DNA from: Pseudomonadota bacterium
GTDB taxonomy: Bacteria; Pseudomonadota; Gammaproteobacteria; Burkholderiales; Burkholderiaceae_B
Direction of reading: 5' to 3'
Assembly: GCA_023425645.1 (NCBI GenBank)
Contig: JAFACG010000034.1
Location: 1 to 64,000 of the forward strand
DNA: 64,000 nt
The position numbers and the translations under genes are program-made. Under the pieces are notes generated by a model. That model had not been told where the DNA came from. It did not search any database and was given only the letters and a program-made list of their open reading frames with translations. Shown piece after piece: positions 17,035 through 24,389 of this stretch (its first letter is position 1; each line of letters begins with the position of its first letter).

Positions 17035-17301
17035 TCAACCCGGGCTGGCCGGCAGGCTCAGCAGGAAATGAGGTTCCTCGCCTTCGATCTCGGTTTTCAG
17101 GTATTTGGCGCCGAAGCGGCTGAGCGCCACCACGAGCTTGGCCGGGACGCCATGCAGAGTGATGTAGTAATCCTCCAGGCCTTGCTCGATGCGTTGTACG
17201 ACCTCAGGCTGCGAACGTTGCCAGCCCGCTCCCCCCAGATGCGTGATGCGTTCGTAGGGGTCCCGACTCATATCTTTTGTGACGTATGAAACCTCGGTCA
17301 T
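17035..17301 (-). CDS. DUF3892-like small protein
   Basis: This 88-residue protein has the DUF3892 pattern: RITHLGG near residue 17, then a Trp, a conserved QPEVVQRIEQG helix and YYITLHGVPAKLVV. It is small, soluble and of unknown role. The ATG at 17301 is selected because GAGGTGG lies six bases before it; the longer frame up to 17364 has no comparable signal. Confidence 0.75.
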   Translation of the reverse strand: MTEVSYVTKDMSRDPYERITHLGGAGWQRSQPEVVQRIEQGLEDYYITLHGVPAKLVVALSRFGAKYLKTEIEGEEPHFLLSLPASPG

Positions 17302-17389
17302 TTGCCACCTCATGAAGTGCTTGCAGGGACTTCTATGGTTGGGCAAAAATGCCCGCCGCTCCATTAGGGATATCGCGAGGCTGTCCGGT

Positions 17390-18082
17390 TCAGGCCTGGG
17401 CTTTCAGCGCCTTGATCAGGTAGGGGTCCAGGTCGGGCTGGCGCAGCAGCCAGTTCTTGTAGTCCTGCGGCACGTCGGCGATCGCCATGCCCTTGTGCTT
17501 GCCAAAGCGCAGCACGGTGGGGATGCGGGCTTTTTCCGACAGTTGCCAGAGCTGCTCCCAGGTGTGGACGTTCTGGGTATGGCTCAGGAGAAACTGCAGC
17601 AGCGACAGGCAGTTGCGCACGTCCGCCAAGGCGGAGTGGGCCTGGCGCAACCGCTCGCGCGCATTGGAGCGATCAATGTGGTAGATCAGAGCGGACTGGC
17701 TGTAGCTGTCCAGTCCGGGCAGCAGGTGGCGGGCCAGCGCCAGGGTGCAGATGCGCTTGATCTCCGGGCGACCGGCGCAGCCCCAATCGTAGTCCACGTT
17801 GTGGCCTATCAGGTACTGGGTGTCCGCCGGCAGGGCGAAGTCGGTGTGCGGAGGGCAGTCTTGCAGTTCTTCGTCGTAGATGTGATGCGTGGCCAGTGCG
17901 CCCAGAGCGATGGCTTCATCGGGGCGGTAGCGTTGCTCGAATTCTTTGTCGACGAGCAGGAAGATGGGGTCGCTCAGGCGCTGCCAGGCGGCTTCGATGA
18001 TCTGCGGCTGGGCGGTGCCGGTGGTTTCGGTATCAAACAGCAGGGCGGACATACGGGAACGGGTAACAGGTAAAGCAGTCAT
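17390..18082 (-). CDS. exoX: ExoX-like 3'-5' DNA exonuclease
   Basis: The 230-residue product is a DnaQ-fold (DEDD) exonuclease. Motif I is FDTETTG at about residue 16, motif II GHNVDYDW at about 95 and motif III HSALADVRNCL at about 150, so all acidic ligands for the two metal ions are present. The C-terminal 60 residues (RFGKHKGMAIADVP, DYKNWLLRQPDLDPYL) are the extra module seen in exodeoxyribonuclease X relatives. It should degrade single- or double-stranded DNA ends in repair or recombination. Start is either this ATG or an ATG at 18052 (MSALLFDTETTG); no ribosome-binding site decides it. Confidence 0.85.
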   Translation of the reverse strand: MTALPVTRSRMSALLFDTETTGTAQPQIIEAAWQRLSDPIFLLVDKEFEQRYRPDEAIALGALATHHIYDEELQDCPPHTDFALPADTQYLIGHNVDYDWGCAGRPEIKRICTLALARHLLPGLDSYSQSALIYHIDRSNARERLRQAHSALADVRNCLSLLQFLLSHTQNVHTWEQLWQLSEKARIPTVLRFGKHKGMAIADVPQDYKNWLLRQPDLDPYLIKALKAQA

Positions 18083-18212
18083 GGTAGTTCATGCGCTGCG
18101 CTTTGCCTACACGGCGCAGGCGCTGGTCAAACGATGACGGGAGCGATGCGGGCCGCTGCAAAACCTTGCCACTGGCCGGCCGTGGGACGCCGGTCGGGGA
18201 TTCTCCCCAGGG

Positions 18213-18235
18213 TTACCCACATTTTTTGTGGATAA
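18213..18235. promoter_or_regulatory. Inverted pair of DnaA-box-like sites, 5-bp spacing
   Basis: TGTGGATAA at 18227-18235 is the exact complement of the DnaA consensus TTATCCACA. TTACCCACA at 18213-18221 is one base off and lies inverted five bases away. The pair sits between the exoX-like and zinc-ribbon genes. A second pair with the same geometry is at 38601-38623. A plain hairpin is the alternative reading. Confidence 0.45.
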
Positions 18236-18244
18236 GTGCGGATT

Positions 18245-18469
18245 CTACAGGGGCTTGAGCCGGAAGCCTTCAGGCACGCCCCAGCGGTTGGTGCGCAATA
18301 GCCAATGTGTCTGGCAGCGTTGGCAGCGATACTGGGTTTCGTGAGAACCGTCGCGGGCGGGCGGATGCAGGCCGAGCAGGCGCAGATCGGCATGCGGTTC
18401 CACCGTGGCCAGCCCTTGCGGCAATTGCAGGCAGGCTTCGCACAAGGTCGAGCTTTGCACCTGTGGCAT
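18245..18469 (-). CDS. Small zinc-ribbon-like hypothetical protein
   Basis: This 74-residue protein has two CxxC pairs, one near residue 10 (CEAC) and one near 50 (CQRC), about 40 residues apart, which suggests a single zinc site of rubredoxin-like or zinc-ribbon type. YRCQRCQTHWLLRTNRWG is a recognisable core. The function is unknown. ATG at 18469 has ACAGGGGCG upstream; the frame is open to 18586 but overlaps the neighbour's stop. Translation of a long intact frame with paired cysteines is the main support. Confidence 0.65.
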   Translation of the reverse strand: MPQVQSSTLCEACLQLPQGLATVEPHADLRLLGLHPPARDGSHETQYRCQRCQTHWLLRTNRWGVPEGFRLKPL

Positions 18470-18527
18470 GTACGCCCCTGTAAGGTTTTCTATTGATACA
18501 CAAGTGTCATTTCTGTTACCAGAACAG

Positions 18528-19988
18528 TCAGGCGTCCGCTGGGGGATCCGGCCAGTCGAAGGAGTGGCTGCGGTCGCGGCCGGCATGCTTGGCCTGGTAG
18601 AGCGCCTTGTCCGCCTGGCGCAGCAAGGACTTCAGGTCGGGCGTGTCGGCTCCCAGCGTGGCCACGCCCAGGCTGGCGGTCAGCGCCAGCTCTTGCCCGT
18701 CCTCGAGCAGCACGGGTTCGCGGGCAACGCTCTGGCGCACGCGCTCCGCCACCGCATGGGCCTGCATGGGACTGCAGTCGGGCAGCAGGATGCCGAATTC
18801 TTCGCCGCCGAGCCGGCCGCACAGATCAGTGTCGCGCAGCACGGTCTGGATGCGGTGCGCCACGGCTACCAATGCCTGGTCGCCGGCATGATGTCCATGC
18901 GTATCGTTGACCGGCTTGAAATGGTCTATGTCCAGCAGCAGCGCGCTGACCGGCGCATGGCTCAGCCTGCATTGGATCAGCAGGGCCTGGCCTTGCTGGT
19001 GGAAGGCGGGCTTGTTGAGCATGCCGGTCAGTGCGTCGTACAGGGCCAGGCGCTGCAATTTTTCCACCGCTTCGTTGCGTGCGGCCATGATGCAGGCGGC
19101 GGTGATGGGCGCCAGCGCGATGGAGGCGATGCCGATGCGCATGGACAGTGAATTCAGCGAAGACGAGAAGTCATTGGGCACCAGGCCGGCTGTCTGCCAC
19201 ACCGCGAACAGGGACCACAGGATGTAGAAGAGGGTGAGCAGGGCGGTGCCGAACAGCGGATAGCTCAACGCGCACCACAGCAAGGGAAGCACGGGAAAGG
19301 CCAGCGAGCCCGGCCCGCCGATGAACAGGCTCAGCAGGCAGCTGAGCAGCAGCAGGGCGGCGGGCGCCAGATCGGCCAGCGTCAGGGTGTGGGGCTCGTT
19401 CCAGTACTGACGCAGACGCTTCAGGGGCTCGGGCGGCGCAGTCAGGAGCACGGGCAGGATCGCGGTGTAGGTGAGCAATCCGGTGATCAGCCAGGACAGA
19501 CAGGCCGAGAGCAGATCCTGCCGTGTGTACAGGTGATGGGCCAGTCCGCCGGGCAGCGACGAGGCGAAGGAGGCCAGCGCACAGTAGGCGACCGGCGCCA
19601 GAATGGCCTGGGGACGGCGCAGCGACAGGTCCACATAGGGGCTGCGAGTCAGCAGGCGGTAAGCGAGGCCCAAGCTGAGCATATTGGCTCCCGCCAGCAT
19701 GGCCGAGATGAGGACGGGGCTTTGACTGCTCAGCTCGGCGCACAGATAGGCCAGGGCGGCGGCCAGCCAGTAAGCGGGGCGGGCGCCCCAGTCGCGGTGG
19801 CGCAGGAACATCCCCAGCGCGATGGCGTCGGACGGCCGGAAGGTCGCCAGCATGTCGTGGCGCCGCGTGGATATGCCCAGCAGCGTCAGCATGTAGATCA
19901 GTCCGAACAGGCAAAGACCGGTGAGGATGGTCTGGCGCCAGGGAGGACGTAACCAGGGAAGTTGCGTCGAAATAAAACCCATTGCCAT
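18528..19988 (-). CDS. Membrane diguanylate cyclase with inhibitory site
   Basis: The 486-residue product has about eight membrane helices in residues 15-300 (MASE1-like sensor region) followed by a GGDEF domain with the active variant LGGEEFGILLPD at about 415. RDTD lies exactly five residues before GGEEF, forming the RxxD inhibitory site, so its c-di-GMP output should be feedback controlled. This contrasts with the cyclase at 11.6-13.1 kb, which lacks it. The metal-binding region LLLDIDHFKPVNDTHGH is intact. Two ATG codons (19988, 19982) are possible starts and neither has a clear ribosome-binding site. Confidence 0.9.
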   Translation of the reverse strand: MAMGFISTQLPWLRPPWRQTILTGLCLFGLIYMLTLLGISTRRHDMLATFRPSDAIALGMFLRHRDWGARPAYWLAAALAYLCAELSSQSPVLISAMLAGANMLSLGLAYRLLTRSPYVDLSLRRPQAILAPVAYCALASFASSLPGGLAHHLYTRQDLLSACLSWLITGLLTYTAILPVLLTAPPEPLKRLRQYWNEPHTLTLADLAPAALLLLSCLLSLFIGGPGSLAFPVLPLLWCALSYPLFGTALLTLFYILWSLFAVWQTAGLVPNDFSSSLNSLSMRIGIASIALAPITAACIMAARNEAVEKLQRLALYDALTGMLNKPAFHQQGQALLIQCRLSHAPVSALLLDIDHFKPVNDTHGHHAGDQALVAVAHRIQTVLRDTDLCGRLGGEEFGILLPDCSPMQAHAVAERVRQSVAREPVLLEDGQELALTASLGVATLGADTPDLKSLLRQADKALYQAKHAGRDRSHSFDWPDPPADA

Positions 19989-20146
19989 TTACGCGCGCGC
20001 GTGTGAAAGACGCCTGGCGGCGCCGGGTAAGTTTTAAGCCGCAACTATTGTAAGTCGAAACCGGCAGATTTTTTACGGTTTGTAATATTTCATGCCGTTA
20101 AAGGAAGGGAGGAAGGGGCGGGCGGCGCCGCGCGCCGCCACGGGCC

Positions 20147-20419
20147 TCAGTTCAGATGATGGCCGGCGTGGCGCGGGGCCACGTGATGCACGTCCTGCAG
20201 GCGAAAGCGGAACCGTACCTTGGGACCCTGGCCTTCGGTCAGGCTGTCGGCCGTGTAGGTGGTGCAGCCATGCACTGGCGAGCTGAAAATGACGGTGCCG
20301 GCCATGCGCGGGCCGTTCTTGGGTTGCAGATAGACCGTGTCGCCGATGCGGATGTCGGTCTTGTTCAGGGCGATATGGTCGGGACGCGAAATCAAACCGG
20401 TTGGATAGATGTTCTTCAT
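20147..20419 (-). CDS. Small conserved-looking hypothetical protein
   Basis: This 90-residue protein is not a family I recognise. It starts MKNIYPTGLISRPDHIALNK and has a beta-rich middle (IRIGDTVYLQPKNGP, AGTVIFSSPVHG), suggesting a small barrel. The last residues are His-rich (VHHVAPRHAGHH), a possible metal site. The ATG at 20419 has AAGGAAA at the right distance. No signal peptide. It stands alone between the cyclase gene and the structured region at 20.5-20.8 kb. Confidence 0.6.
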   Translation of the reverse strand: MKNIYPTGLISRPDHIALNKTDIRIGDTVYLQPKNGPRMAGTVIFSSPVHGCTTYTADSLTEGQGPKVRFRFRLQDVHHVAPRHAGHHLN

Positions 20420-20522
20420 GTATTTTTTTCCTTTTCGTATGGCGCCATTACATCGTGTTCTTGTTGAAGTTTTATGACACCGGGGCGGACCGCGCTCTGG
20501 TGAGCAAACAGGCCTCATGCTT

Positions 20523-20546
20523 TAAAAATCCGCCTGAAAGGCGGAC
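20523..20546 (-). terminator. Rho-independent terminator, minus strand
   Basis: TCCGCCT and AGGCGGA pair around a three-base loop, with TTTTT following on the minus strand. It lies about 100 bp before the next minus-strand gene and ends something transcribed from further right. Confidence 0.75.
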
Positions 20547-20790
20547 GCAGGCCGGCAACAGGACCGATGCGACGCATCGATGCGGCAGGCGGTCTCGTGT
20601 TGGGTCGGGAGCGCCGGTTGCACAGCTGGTTTTGTGTGCCGCCTTTGGGAAAAGGTTCCCTGTTCGGGCGGCATGAAAAATGATTATGAAAGTTTTGGCA
20701 CGCAAGTGCCTCGGTATTTACCCAAGGTCCGATGGCAGCAGCCATGGACTTCAAGCATGGCTGACTGGGGTAAGGCCATGCGCTTGGATT
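20523..20790 (-). ncRNA. Candidate structured RNA with several hairpins and a terminator
   Basis: The 578-bp gap between the genes at 20147 and 20998 has no credible protein gene but much secondary structure. Seen directly: a terminator on the minus strand (TCCGCCT/AGGCGGA, 20529-20545, then TTTTT); the dyad CGATGCG/CGCATCG at 20565-20579; GGGAA/TTCCC at 20647-20660; GGCAC/GTGCC closing a four-base loop at 20697-20710; an 11-bp stem with one bulge at 20725-20751; and CAAGCATGGC with GCCATG and CTTG at 20752-20786. The terminator suggests minus-strand transcription. The loop GCAA at 20702-20705 is a GNRA tetraloop only on the plus strand, so the direction is not settled. The rest up to 20997 is AT-rich and holds nothing I recognise. 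Confidence 0.4.
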
Positions 20791-20997
20791 CGATCGCAAG
20801 TTCTTAATGTAATGGATGATTTGTGCGATCAAAAAACTATTAAGTCATAAGTTAAATGTTTTGTCAAGTGGTGCTTGTCCGCGGGGCGCCACGTCAAGCG
20901 CAGCGCTTGCTCATGGCCACGAGCAGCAGCCAGCATGCGGACGGTCGGGCTGATGCTCTAGAATGTGCCATTGCCCATCATCTTGCTCTGCATCGTC

Positions 20998-21867
20998 ATG
21001 ATCACCATTACCGGCCTGTACACCTATCCCATCAAATCCTGCGCCGCCCAGGCGCATCCGGGCGGAGTGGGGGTCAGCACGGCGGGGCTGGATCACGATC
21101 GGGAATGGGTCGTGGTGGACGAGGCGGGGATCTTCATGACGCAGCGGCGCTGGCCGCGCATGGCCCTGATCCGGCCGCAGGTGTCCGCAGGATGCATCAC
21201 GGTCCAGGCGCCCGGCATGCCGGCGCTGTCCTGGTCGCTGGACGGCGCGGACCGCGCGCAGACGCCTGTGCCGGTGCGCATCTGGAGCGCGGATACGCTG
21301 GGACGGGACGAGGGCGACGAGGTTGCGCAATGGTTCAGCGCCTTTCTGCAGACGCCGTGCCGTTTGTTGCGCCGCCACGACGCGGCGCGGCGCTACGTGC
21401 AGCCCGAACGCGTCCAGCCCTGGCTGGACAAGGCAAATGGCTGGCGGGACGTGGGCCGCCAGGAACAGGGCTTCGCCTTTGCCGACGCCTTGCCGTTTCT
21501 GTTCGCCAACCAGGCGTCCCTGGATGAGCTCAATCAGCTTGTGGTGCAGTCCGGCGAGCAGGCCGTGCCCATGGACCGCTTCCGGGCCAATATCGTGTTT
21601 GAAGGCCTGCCCGCCTACGAGGAAGATTATGTGCTGGGCGTCAGCGCGCCGGGCCTGAGCTTTGCCTTCATACGGCCTTGTACGCGCTGCCCCATGCCCA
21701 ATGTGAATCAGGCCACCGGCCAGGTCGGCGTGCAGCCGGGGCTGGCACTGGCGTCCAGCCGGCAGTTTCCCCAGGGCACCTTGTTCGGCATGCAGGCCAT
21801 GCTGGCGCAATCCGAGCCGCAGCGTCTGATGCCGGGCCGCACGCTGGACGTGGAATACGAGTTCTAG
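20998..21867 (+). CDS. MOSC-domain protein (YcbX-like N-hydroxy reductase component)
   Basis: The 289-residue product has the N-terminal MOSC beta-barrel domain (LYTYPIKSCAAQ, GLDHDREWVVVDEAG) and the C-terminal MOSC domain with the molybdenum-cofactor Cys in IRPCTRCPMPNVNQATG at about residue 230. Related proteins YcbX and YiiM reduce N-hydroxylated bases with molybdenum cofactor. E. coli YcbX carries an extra ferredoxin domain at its C-terminus; that is missing here, so electrons must come from a separate partner. ATG at 20998 is chosen by homology to the family start; no ribosome-binding site is evident. Confidence 0.88.
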   Translation: MITITGLYTYPIKSCAAQAHPGGVGVSTAGLDHDREWVVVDEAGIFMTQRRWPRMALIRPQVSAGCITVQAPGMPALSWSLDGADRAQTPVPVRIWSADTLGRDEGDEVAQWFSAFLQTPCRLLRRHDAARRYVQPERVQPWLDKANGWRDVGRQEQGFAFADALPFLFANQASLDELNQLVVQSGEQAVPMDRFRANIVFEGLPAYEEDYVLGVSAPGLSFAFIRPCTRCPMPNVNQATGQVGVQPGLALASSRQFPQGTLFGMQAMLAQSEPQRLMPGRTLDVEYEF

Positions 21868-21900
21868 CGCCTTGGACGGGTTCCAGGCCCGTCCGGGCGC

Positions 21901-22362
21901 TCAAGCGTAGTCCAAAGGCAGGCGGGTGGTGTATTTGATCTGTTCCATGGCGAAGCTGGAGCTGACATCGGTCAGCTCGATTTCGCTGATCAGGCGCTGG
22001 TAGACCCGGTCGAAGCTCCTGATGTCCGGCACGACCACGCGCAGCAGATAATCCGTGTCGCCGCTCATGCGGTAGAACTCCACTATCTGTGGGATGGCGT
22101 CCACCACCGCGGAGAACTGCCGGTACCACTGCTTGTTGTGCTGATTGGTCTTGATGGCCACGAACACCGTTACGCCCACGTTGAGCTTTTCCTGGTTCAG
22201 CAGCGCCACTCGTTTCTCGATATAGCCGTCCTGCTCCAGGCGCTGGATACGGCGCCAGCAGGGCGTGCTGGACAGGCCCACGCGATCGGCGATGTCCTGG
22301 ATGGACAAAGTGGCGTCGTTCTGCAGCAGATCAAGAATGTTTTTGTCGAATTTGTCTAGCAT
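21901..22362 (-). CDS. Lrp/AsnC-family transcription regulator
   Basis: This 153-residue regulator has the Lrp helix-turn-helix (LQNDATLSIQDIADRVGLSS, then CWRRIQRLEQDGYI) and the RAM/effector domain with GDTDYLLRVVVPDIRSFDRV. Such proteins sense an amino acid and act on a neighbouring gene. It is divergent from the MetC-like gene with 151 bp between them, and a perfect dyad lies in that gap only 12-37 bp from its ATG, so it probably regulates both itself and the lyase. ATG at 22362 replaces a TTG two codons earlier in the open frame. Confidence 0.92.
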   Translation of the reverse strand: MLDKFDKNILDLLQNDATLSIQDIADRVGLSSTPCWRRIQRLEQDGYIEKRVALLNQEKLNVGVTVFVAIKTNQHNKQWYRQFSAVVDAIPQIVEFYRMSGDTDYLLRVVVPDIRSFDRVYQRLISEIELTDVSSSFAMEQIKYTTRLPLDYA

Positions 22363-22373
22363 GAGCAATTATT

Positions 22374-22399
22374 TTCCTGTTTTCAGAAAGTAACAGGAA
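22374..22399. promoter_or_regulatory. Dyad in the lrp/metC intergenic region, probable Lrp operator
   Basis: TTCCTGTT (22374-22381) and AACAGGAA (22392-22399) are perfect inverted repeats 10 bp apart, giving an 18-bp centre-to-centre distance. It lies directly upstream of the regulator gene, in the only space shared with the divergent lyase gene. Confidence 0.5.
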
Positions 22400-22513
22400 T
22401 TTGATTATCTTAATTGTGGCTCCAGGGGCAGAAAAACGCAATATTCCTCCTGGCGTTTTGCGTAGACTGTTCCTATCGGTCCGACATGGGCCGGTCACCG
22501 ACAGGAAAACAGC

Positions 22514-23701
22514 ATGCACAATTGTGAAGACACCCGATTGACCCATCTGGGCCGCGACGCGGCGGTATCGAACGGTTTCGTGAACGTGCCGGTTTGCCGG
22601 GGCTCGACCATTCTGGCCGATACGCTGGAACAGTGGACCGAGCGCAAGGAGCCGGACAATCCCTATGCCTCCTACGGCCGCTTCACCAATCCCACCTTGC
22701 AGACGCTGGCGCAGGCCGTGGCCGAGCTCGAGGGCGGACACCGTGCCTGGCTGTTTCCTTCAGGTCTGGCGGCCTGCAGCCATGCCTTGCTGGGCGTGCT
22801 GGAGCAGGGCGACCATGTGCTGCTGCCCGATTCGGTCTATGGGCCCATGCGCGCCTTTGCCCTGCAGGTGCTGGCCGGCCGCATGGGCGTCCAGGTGCAG
22901 TTCTACGAGCCCTCCATCGGCGCAGGGATCGCCGCCTTGATCCGGGCCGACACCAAGGCGGTCTATGTGGAGTCGCCCGGTTCGGGCACGTTCGAGATCC
23001 AGGACATTCCCGCCATCGCCCGCTGCGCGCACGCGGCCGGCGCCTATGTGATCATGGACAATACCTGGGCCACGCCTTTGTTCTTCAGGCCTTTCGAGCA
23101 TGGCGTCGACATTTCGGTGCAGGCCGCCACCAAATACCTGACCGGTCATTCGGATGCCCTGCTGGGCGTGGCTACGGCCAACGAGCGGGCCTGGCCCTTG
23201 CTGCGCCGCGCCGCGCATGACTTCGGCCAGACTGCCGGTCCCGACGATGCCTTCCTGGCCTTGCGCGGCCTGCGCACGCTGGGCGTGCGCCTGCGCCAGC
23301 ACCAGGCCAGCGCCCTGCAGTTGGCGCGCTTTCTGGAGCGGCAGCCGCAGGTCTTGCAGGTGCTGCACCCGGCGCTGGAGTCGCACCCGGGGCATGCGCT
23401 CTGGAAACGGGATTTCCTGGGTTCCACGGGCCTGTTCGGCGTAGTGCTGGAGCCCTTGTCGACCGAGCAGTTGTCGCGCTTCTTCCGCAGCTTGAGGCTG
23501 TTTGGCATCGGCCTGTCCTGGGGCGGATTCGAAAGCCTTGCCTTGCCATTGGACATGCCCCGGCGCGATGGCCGGCCGCTGTTCGGGCAGGGGCAGCTGC
23601 TGCGCCTGCATGCCGGCCTGGAAGATGTGCAAGATCTGCAGGATGATCTGCAGGCGGCGCTGGCGCAGGCCTACAGCGTGGGCGAGCTGTGCCGGGCCTA
23701 A
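22514..23701 (+). CDS. metC: Cystathionine beta-lyase-type PLP enzyme
   Basis: The 395-residue product is a gamma-family (Cys/Met metabolism) PLP enzyme. The cofactor Lys lies in SVQAATKYLTGHSDALLG at about residue 210; YGRFTNPT and VESPGSGTFEIQD match the MetC branch. It would cleave cystathionine or cystine-like thioethers to a thiol, pyruvate and ammonia. Control by the divergent Lrp-type gene suggests an amino-acid-responsive catabolic role (for example cysteine desulfhydration) as well as methionine synthesis; the exact substrate is uncertain. The ATG at 22514 follows ACAGGAAA. A terminator follows. Confidence 0.87.
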   Translation: MHNCEDTRLTHLGRDAAVSNGFVNVPVCRGSTILADTLEQWTERKEPDNPYASYGRFTNPTLQTLAQAVAELEGGHRAWLFPSGLAACSHALLGVLEQGDHVLLPDSVYGPMRAFALQVLAGRMGVQVQFYEPSIGAGIAALIRADTKAVYVESPGSGTFEIQDIPAIARCAHAAGAYVIMDNTWATPLFFRPFEHGVDISVQAATKYLTGHSDALLGVATANERAWPLLRRAAHDFGQTAGPDDAFLALRGLRTLGVRLRQHQASALQLARFLERQPQVLQVLHPALESHPGHALWKRDFLGSTGLFGVVLEPLSTEQLSRFFRSLRLFGIGLSWGGFESLALPLDMPRRDGRPLFGQGQLLRLHAGLEDVQDLQDDLQAALAQAYSVGELCRA

Positions 23702-23714
23702 GGGCCTGCCATGC

Positions 23715-23740
23715 AAAGAGCGCCTGCGGGCGCTCTTTTT
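23715..23740 (+). terminator. Rho-independent terminator after metC
   Basis: GAGCGCC pairs with GGCGCTC around TGCG and is followed by TTTTT. Confidence 0.88.
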
Positions 23741-23787
23741 CTGCTTTTCTTCAACGCCATGGCCAACGCCGGCCACAGCGTCGTCGT

Positions 23788-24270
23788 TCAGTTAGGCTTG
23801 CCTCCCAGCAGGCTCAGCTGCTGGTTTTCCTGGCGCGCCATCAGGCGGCGCGCCTGCTCTTCATTGATGTTCAGGAACGGGTCGTCCAGCGAAGGCTGTT
23901 CGGGGCTGGAGATGCGCTCGGCGATGCGGTTCCAGCGCAGGCCCAGCTTGCTGGGCGTGGCGGGGCGGCGCCGCGTGCGCACCGGCGTTTCATGCTGGTC
24001 GGGAGAGTACTGGCTCAGGTCGAACTGGCCGGTGACGATGCCGATCTGCTTGAGCAGGATCATGGCCTGCAAGGGGCTCTTGAAGCTGCGCGGGTCCTTG
24101 CTGCGCGCCGTCACCAGCACGGCCTGGCCGGCGCGCGTGGCGATCTGCACGAAAAAATGGTTTCCCTGGCCCTTGATCGACACGCCCAGAATGCCTCCCG
24201 CCTGGGTGGCGGCGCGCAATTGCTGCAAAGTGAAAGTGACGACAGCGCCTTGGCTGGGAACAGAGGACAT
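23788..24270 (-). CDS. Conserved hypothetical protein
   Basis: This 160-residue protein is not a family I can name. The first 75 residues look folded (VVTFTLQQLRAATQAGGILG, FVQIATRAGQAVLVTARS, then SPLQAMILLKQIGI), perhaps a small alpha/beta domain of a plasmid-addiction or ParE-associated kind. The rest is basic and polar and probably disordered (HETPVRTRRRPATPSKL), ending in a Gln-rich helix. There is no signal or membrane segment. ATG at 24270 is chosen as the first before the folded part; the ribosome-binding site is weak. Confidence 0.65.
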   Translation of the reverse strand: MSSVPSQGAVVTFTLQQLRAATQAGGILGVSIKGQGNHFFVQIATRAGQAVLVTARSKDPRSFKSPLQAMILLKQIGIVTGQFDLSQYSPDQHETPVRTRRRPATPSKLGLRWNRIAERISSPEQPSLDDPFLNINEEQARRLMARQENQQLSLLGGKPN

Positions 24271-24285
24271 AGATAACCGGCAAAT

Positions 24286-24308
24286 GAAGAAAGCCCGCCT
24301 TTGCGGGC
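24286..24308 (-). terminator. Terminator-like hairpin after the NUDIX gene
   Basis: On the minus strand GCCCGC pairs with GCGGGC across AAAG, followed by the interrupted T-run TTTCTT. It lies between the NUDIX gene and the next gene downstream. Confidence 0.6.
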
Positions 24309-24389
24309 CGGACTGGGCGTGGAGCCGCGGCCGCCGCACTGGCGGCCAAAGGCAGTCATTATGCCAAAAAACGCATCGTCACGGGGTGT

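Noticed and set aside
20695..20740. Resemblance to a c-di-GMP-I riboswitch (ACGCAA and CCGATGG segments near a cyclase gene)
   Set aside because: The spacing, the second receptor helix and the conserved tetraloop contacts are not found, and the cyclase gene is not downstream on that strand.
20725..20751. Resemblance to the signal recognition particle RNA tip (GGTCC ... GCAGCC)
   Set aside because: The GGAA tetraloop and the asymmetric internal loop of 4.5S RNA are missing.
20515..20832. A 105-codon minus-strand frame in the structured gap
   Set aside because: It uses a TTG start without a ribosome-binding site and runs through the terminator stem at its end. Hairpins explain the region better.
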